Origin: Methylotuvimicrobium alcaliphilum 20Z
GTDB lineage: Bacteria; Pseudomonadota; Gammaproteobacteria; Methylococcales; Methylomonadaceae
Length of the DNA: 64,000 bases
Reading direction: 5' to 3'
Assembly (NCBI RefSeq): GCF_000968535.2
Contig: NC_016112.1
Location: 2,170,001-2,234,000, forward strand
Shown here: piece after piece, positions 60,618 through 64,000 of the stretch
How the letters are laid out: each line of letters begins with the position of its first letter
Numbering within the stretch: the first letter of the stretch is position 1
The notes under the pieces: generated by a model
Told to the model about the DNA's origin: nothing
The model's input: only the letters and a program-made list of their open reading frames with translations
Databases searched by the model: none
Program-made: the position numbers and the translations under genes

Positions 60618-63335
60618 ATGGGCGATATCAGCCGTGTCGCGTTATTCGGTAAGCTGAATAAAGTGTGCTACAAATCCATAGAGGGCGCTACCGTGTTTTG
60701 TAAAATGCGCGGCAATCCTTATGTAGAATTAACGCATTGGTTGCATCAAATTCTTCAGTTGCAAGACTCGGATCTCCATAAAATCATTCGTCAATTCAAT
60801 CTCGACCCCTCCAAATTGGCGCGCGACTTTACCGAATCTTTGGATCGCCTCCCAAGAGGCTCTACATCGATTTCCGATTTATCGTCGCATGTCGAAGAGG
60901 CTGTCGAGAGAGGATGGGTATACGGTACATTAATGTTCGGCGAATCGCAGGTACGTTCGGGACATTTGGTTGTCGGCATTCTTAAAACGAAGGGTTTGAA
61001 TCATGCCTTGCTCGAAATTTCCAACGAATTTGGAAAAGTCAAGCCGGATACCTTAACCGAACGTTTCGCGGAGATTGTCAGCGGCTCGCCTGAAGAAGGT
61101 CTGCATTCAAGCGACGGTTTTCAAGTCGGAGGAGGGGCTGTTCCGGGCGAAGCCAGCGGCGCGATGTCGCCGGCGCAGATGGGTAAACAAGAAGCCTTGA
61201 AACAATTCACTGTCGATTTAACCGAACAGGCGCGACAAGGCAAGATGGACCCGATCGTTGGGCGCGATGAAGAAATCCGGCAGGTCATCGATATTTTGAT
61301 GCGTCGACGTCAAAACAACCCGATATTGACTGGCGAGGCCGGCGTCGGCAAAACTGCCGTCGTTGAAGGCTTCGCGCAGAAGATCGTCGCCGGGGACGTG
61401 CCGCCGTCCTTGCTGGACGTCACGTTGCGTACGCTTGATGTCGGTTTGCTGCAGGCAGGCGCCAGTATGAAAGGCGAATTCGAGAACCGCTTACGTCAAG
61501 TGATCGAGGAAGTGCAATCATCCGAAAAACCTATCATTTTGTTTATCGACGAAGCGCATACCTTGGTCGGCGCTGGCGGCGCAGCCGGCACCGGCGATGC
61601 AGCGAATCTTTTAAAACCGGCTCTGGCTCGAGGTACGCTCAGAACCGTCGCGGCTACGACTTGGGCCGAATATAAGAAACATATCGAAAAAGATCCGGCA
61701 TTGACGCGGCGCTTTCAAGTCGTGCAAGTACTGGAGCCGAATGAGGAAAAAGCGATACTGATGATGCGAGGTGTCGCATCTGTCATGGAAAAACACCATC
61801 AGGTTCAAATACTCGATGAGGCTCTGGAAGCTGCGGTAAAGCTGTCTCACCGATATATTCCCGCCAGGCAGTTGCCCGATAAATCGGTTAGTTTGCTAGA
61901 TACTGCATCGGCACGCGTAGCAATCAGCCAGCATGCCGTTCCTGCCGCAGTCGATGATTGCCGAAAACGGATTAACGGATTGGATACGGAATTGGCGATC
62001 ATCGGCAGAGAAAAGTCGGTTGGCGTCGATATCAAAGACCGCGAAACGATTGTTCTGGAAAAACTTAAAGCCGAAAAAGATCGCTTGGCGTTGTTAGAAG
62101 AGCGCTGGAACAACGAACGTGAGCTCGTAAAAAACATTTTAGATATTCGTCAAAAACTGCGAGAACAGGGCGGTAAAGTCGAGGGGACCGACAGCAAACT
62201 CGAAAAAGCGGTTGACGAAGTTGCGGGAGTCGATTCCGAATCGGCAACACGCAATGGTCTGCTTGAGAATTTAAAAAACTTGCTATCTCAATTGCATGAT
62301 TTGCAAGGCGAATCGCCGTTGATTTTACCGAGCGTCGATGCTCAAGCCGTGGCTTCCGTCGTCGGCGATTGGACCGGAATTCCAGTCGGGCGTATGGTCA
62401 AGAATGAAATCGAGACCATCATTCATCTGGCCGATGCCATCGAGCAGCGCATCATCGGACAACGTCATGCGTTGGAAATGATAGCGCGGCGCATACAAAC
62501 CTCGCGCGCGGGTCTCGATAATCCGAACAAACCGATCGGGGTGTTCATGCTGGCCGGTACGTCGGGAGTCGGAAAAACCGAAACAGCCCTGGCCTTGGCC
62601 GAAGCCTTGTACGGCGGCGAGCAGAATGTCATCACAATTAACATGAGCGAATACCAGGAAGCGCATACCGTGTCGACGTTAAAAGGCGCGCCTCCGGGTT
62701 ATGTCGGATACGGCGAAGGCGGTGTGTTGACCGAAGCAGTTCGACGAAGACCCTATTCGGTCGTGCTGCTCGATGAAGTCGAAAAAGCGCATCCGGACGT
62801 TCATGAAATTTTCTTCCAGGTTTTCGATAAGGGCTGGATGGAAGACGGCGAAGGCCGGGTCATCGACTTCAAAAATACGCTGATTCTTTTGACTACCAAT
62901 GCCGGTACCGAGCTGATCGCCAATCTCTGCAAAGATCCGGATTTGATGCCGGAGCCTGAAGGCATTGCCAAAGCCTTGAGGGAACCGTTGCTAAAAGTCT
63001 TTCCGCCGGCATTGTTGGGCCGTCTGGTCGTTATTCCATATTACCCGTTAAGCGACGAAATGATCGCCGCAATCGCGAAATTGCAGTTAAAACGTATCGA
63101 AAAACGTATTGTTGAAAATCATAAGGTACCGTTCAGTTATGATGAGGATGTTATTAAATTGATAGCCGAACGCTGTACCGAAGTCGAAAGCGGCGGCCGC
63201 ATGATCGATGCGATATTGACCAATACGGTTTTGCCCAGTATCAGCTCCGAGTTTTTAACGCGGATGATGGAAGGTAAGACAGTTGAAAGGGTGCATGTCG
63301 GTGTGGCGGATGGAGAGTTTATTTATGAATTTTGA
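60618..63335 (+). CDS. clpV: T6SS sheath-disassembly ATPase TssH (ClpV)
   Basis: The 905-residue protein is a Clp/Hsp100 AAA+ ATPase of the ClpV group. An N-terminal double-Clp-N domain (about 10-160) is followed by AAA1 with Walker A GEAGVGKT at 239-246. A ClpB-like middle domain (about 415-540) comes next, then AAA2 with GTSGVGKT at 647-654. It recycles contracted sheaths by extracting TssC. The preceding tssG gap contains a repeat, so clpV may rely on its own promoter; a GGGAGTGAG ribosome site lies before the ATG. Confidence 0.96.
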   Translation: MGDISRVALFGKLNKVCYKSIEGATVFCKMRGNPYVELTHWLHQILQLQDSDLHKIIRQFNLDPSKLARDFTESLDRLPRGSTSISDLSSHVEEAVERGWVYGTLMFGESQVRSGHLVVGILKTKGLNHALLEISNEFGKVKPDTLTERFAEIVSGSPEEGLHSSDGFQVGGGAVPGEASGAMSPAQMGKQEALKQFTVDLTEQARQGKMDPIVGRDEEIRQVIDILMRRRQNNPILTGEAGVGKTAVVEGFAQKIVAGDVPPSLLDVTLRTLDVGLLQAGASMKGEFENRLRQVIEEVQSSEKPIILFIDEAHTLVGAGGAAGTGDAANLLKPALARGTLRTVAATTWAEYKKHIEKDPALTRRFQVVQVLEPNEEKAILMMRGVASVMEKHHQVQILDEALEAAVKLSHRYIPARQLPDKSVSLLDTASARVAISQHAVPAAVDDCRKRINGLDTELAIIGREKSVGVDIKDRETIVLEKLKAEKDRLALLEERWNNERELVKNILDIRQKLREQGGKVEGTDSKLEKAVDEVAGVDSESATRNGLLENLKNLLSQLHDLQGESPLILPSVDAQAVASVVGDWTGIPVGRMVKNEIETIIHLADAIEQRIIGQRHALEMIARRIQTSRAGLDNPNKPIGVFMLAGTSGVGKTETALALAEALYGGEQNVITINMSEYQEAHTVSTLKGAPPGYVGYGEGGVLTEAVRRRPYSVVLLDEVEKAHPDVHEIFFQVFDKGWMEDGEGRVIDFKNTLILLTTNAGTELIANLCKDPDLMPEPEGIAKALREPLLKVFPPALLGRLVVIPYYPLSDEMIAAIAKLQLKRIEKRIVENHKVPFSYDEDVIKLIAERCTEVESGGRMIDAILTNTVLPSISSEFLTRMMEGKTVERVHVGVADGEFIYEF

Positions 63336-63404
63336 ATTAAACTACACATTGAGAATGCTCGTTCTTAAAGTCGTTAATGCAAATAATACACAGAGGTCTA
63401 TCTT

Positions 63405-63935
63405 ATGTCCTTTTATCTAAATGTACCATTTGTCACACAACTTGGTATTGGCGCAGAGATTGGTAAACATCACGGACGGGATGATCCAACTGGATGCTGG
63501 TATGCCAGTTTGTGCATGGTTGGATTTTATTTTGAAGCAGGCCCTCGGTTAGGTAACCCGGAATTATTTAAACGTCCTCTAGACAAACTTAAACACGGTA
63601 CAGATGTCGGACATTTTCCTATAGGTGGTGATGCTGAATTAAAAATGATGCAGAACGAAGGATTAGAAGAAGTCCCTGAACCGGCTGATAAAAAATGGAA
63701 AAATTGGCAACTTGCGAAAATGCTTAAAGAGTATGGACCTTTAATGATGTCTTGGTGGGCTCCGGGGGCTCATGTTTCAGTTGTTATTGGTATAGACTCT
63801 GAAGCAAATGAAGTGATTTATCACGACCCGGAAAACGCGCCAAATTCTCGGATGTCGTTAAATAATTTTAACAGCAAGTTAATGTGGGGGAACCGCGCAT
63901 TGATGCGAAAAAAAGGAAAACCACATCAAGGTTGA
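63405..63935 (+). CDS. Papain-like cysteine protease, candidate T6SS effector
   Basis: The 176-residue protein has no signal peptide. DPTGCWYASLCMVG (Cys31), GAHVSVVIGID (His123) and YHDPENA (Asp141) fit the Cys-His-Asp order of papain-like peptidases of the C39/C70 type. The glycine-rich HGRDDPTGCW context resembles the short papain_like_cys_pept group. Bacterial members cleave leader peptides or act as secreted toxins. It lies 69 bp behind clpV, the position of vgrG1 in the H1 locus, with an AGAGG ribosome site. No immunity gene is visible before the window ends. It could instead be an unrelated housekeeping peptidase. Confidence 0.75.
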   Translation: MSFYLNVPFVTQLGIGAEIGKHHGRDDPTGCWYASLCMVGFYFEAGPRLGNPELFKRPLDKLKHGTDVGHFPIGGDAELKMMQNEGLEEVPEPADKKWKNWQLAKMLKEYGPLMMSWWAPGAHVSVVIGIDSEANEVIYHDPENAPNSRMSLNNFNSKLMWGNRALMRKKGKPHQG

Positions 63936-64000
63936 TAAATTTATCTCACTGGTTTTTGCGGACAAGAACCTATTCTAAAGTTCACCTTGATTGATGACCG

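Noticed and set aside
1-64000. tRNA and rRNA genes
   Set aside because: I scanned the intergenic gaps for T-loop-like GGTTCGA...CC patterns and acceptor stems and found none that fold into a tRNA. A dedicated tRNA search would settle this.

Overview
The window looks like a gammaproteobacterial type I methanotroph or methylotroph, probably close to Methylomicrobium/Methylotuvimicrobium. This is inferred from gene content, not from a search. The strongest marker is a fused hexulose-6-phosphate synthase/6-phospho-3-hexuloisomerase (26769-27944), the formaldehyde-fixing step of the ribulose monophosphate cycle. A PomAB-type stator hints at a sodium motive force, and mobA-fdhD at the left edge fits formate oxidation. 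No rRNA, tRNA, CRISPR array or transposase gene was seen.

Layout. 1-5030 holds housekeeping genes (mobA 3' end, fdhD, DUF2835, htpX, a sorbosone-dehydrogenase-like protein, an ADP-ribose pyrophosphatase and a small membrane protein). 5700-14932 is an exopolysaccharide/PEP-CTERM-type accessory region: nucleotide-sugar dehydrogenase, UDP-glucuronate 4-epimerase, a four-helix-bundle protein flanked by two ten-unit heptamer arrays, a glycosyltransferase and an asparagine-synthase-like amidotransferase. After these come a Tat-signal protein, a PqqD-like protein, an HprK-like kinase and a nucleotidyltransferase; these genes recall lasso-peptide tailoring clusters. 14995-24200 carries PilZ and YihY proteins and two large MASE1/CHASE signalling proteins, one a hybrid histidine kinase and one GGDEF-EAL, with a cytochrome c between them. 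24347-41712 holds proS, hps-phi, yajR, ssb, pomAB, a PilZ protein, birA, coaX, a SPOR protein, a D,D-peptidase, an L,D-transpeptidase, a DUF2490 protein and a SIMPL protein.

42255-63335 is a nearly complete type VI secretion locus: tagH(fha), tssK, tssL, tssM, tagF-pppA fusion, tssA, tssB, tssC, hcp, tagJ, tssE, tssF, tssG, tssH. The order matches the Pseudomonas aeruginosa H1 system with its two divergent blocks joined into one, but tssJ, ppkA and vgrG are missing from the window. A papain-like cysteine protease follows tssH, where vgrG1 sits in H1, and is a candidate effector.

The most unusual layer is a set of dispersed palindromic repeats. Family A (about 100-190 bp, nested inverted repeats) occurs about a dozen times. 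One copy lies in frame inside coaX, another runs into the start codon of the ADP-ribose pyrophosphatase gene, and others fill three gaps of the T6SS locus, including the place where tssJ would be expected. A second 57-65 bp palindrome (family B) is nested in family A copies at the same internal site, with a 4-bp duplication visible at one copy. A third family (C) has conserved inverted arms and different cargo in each copy.
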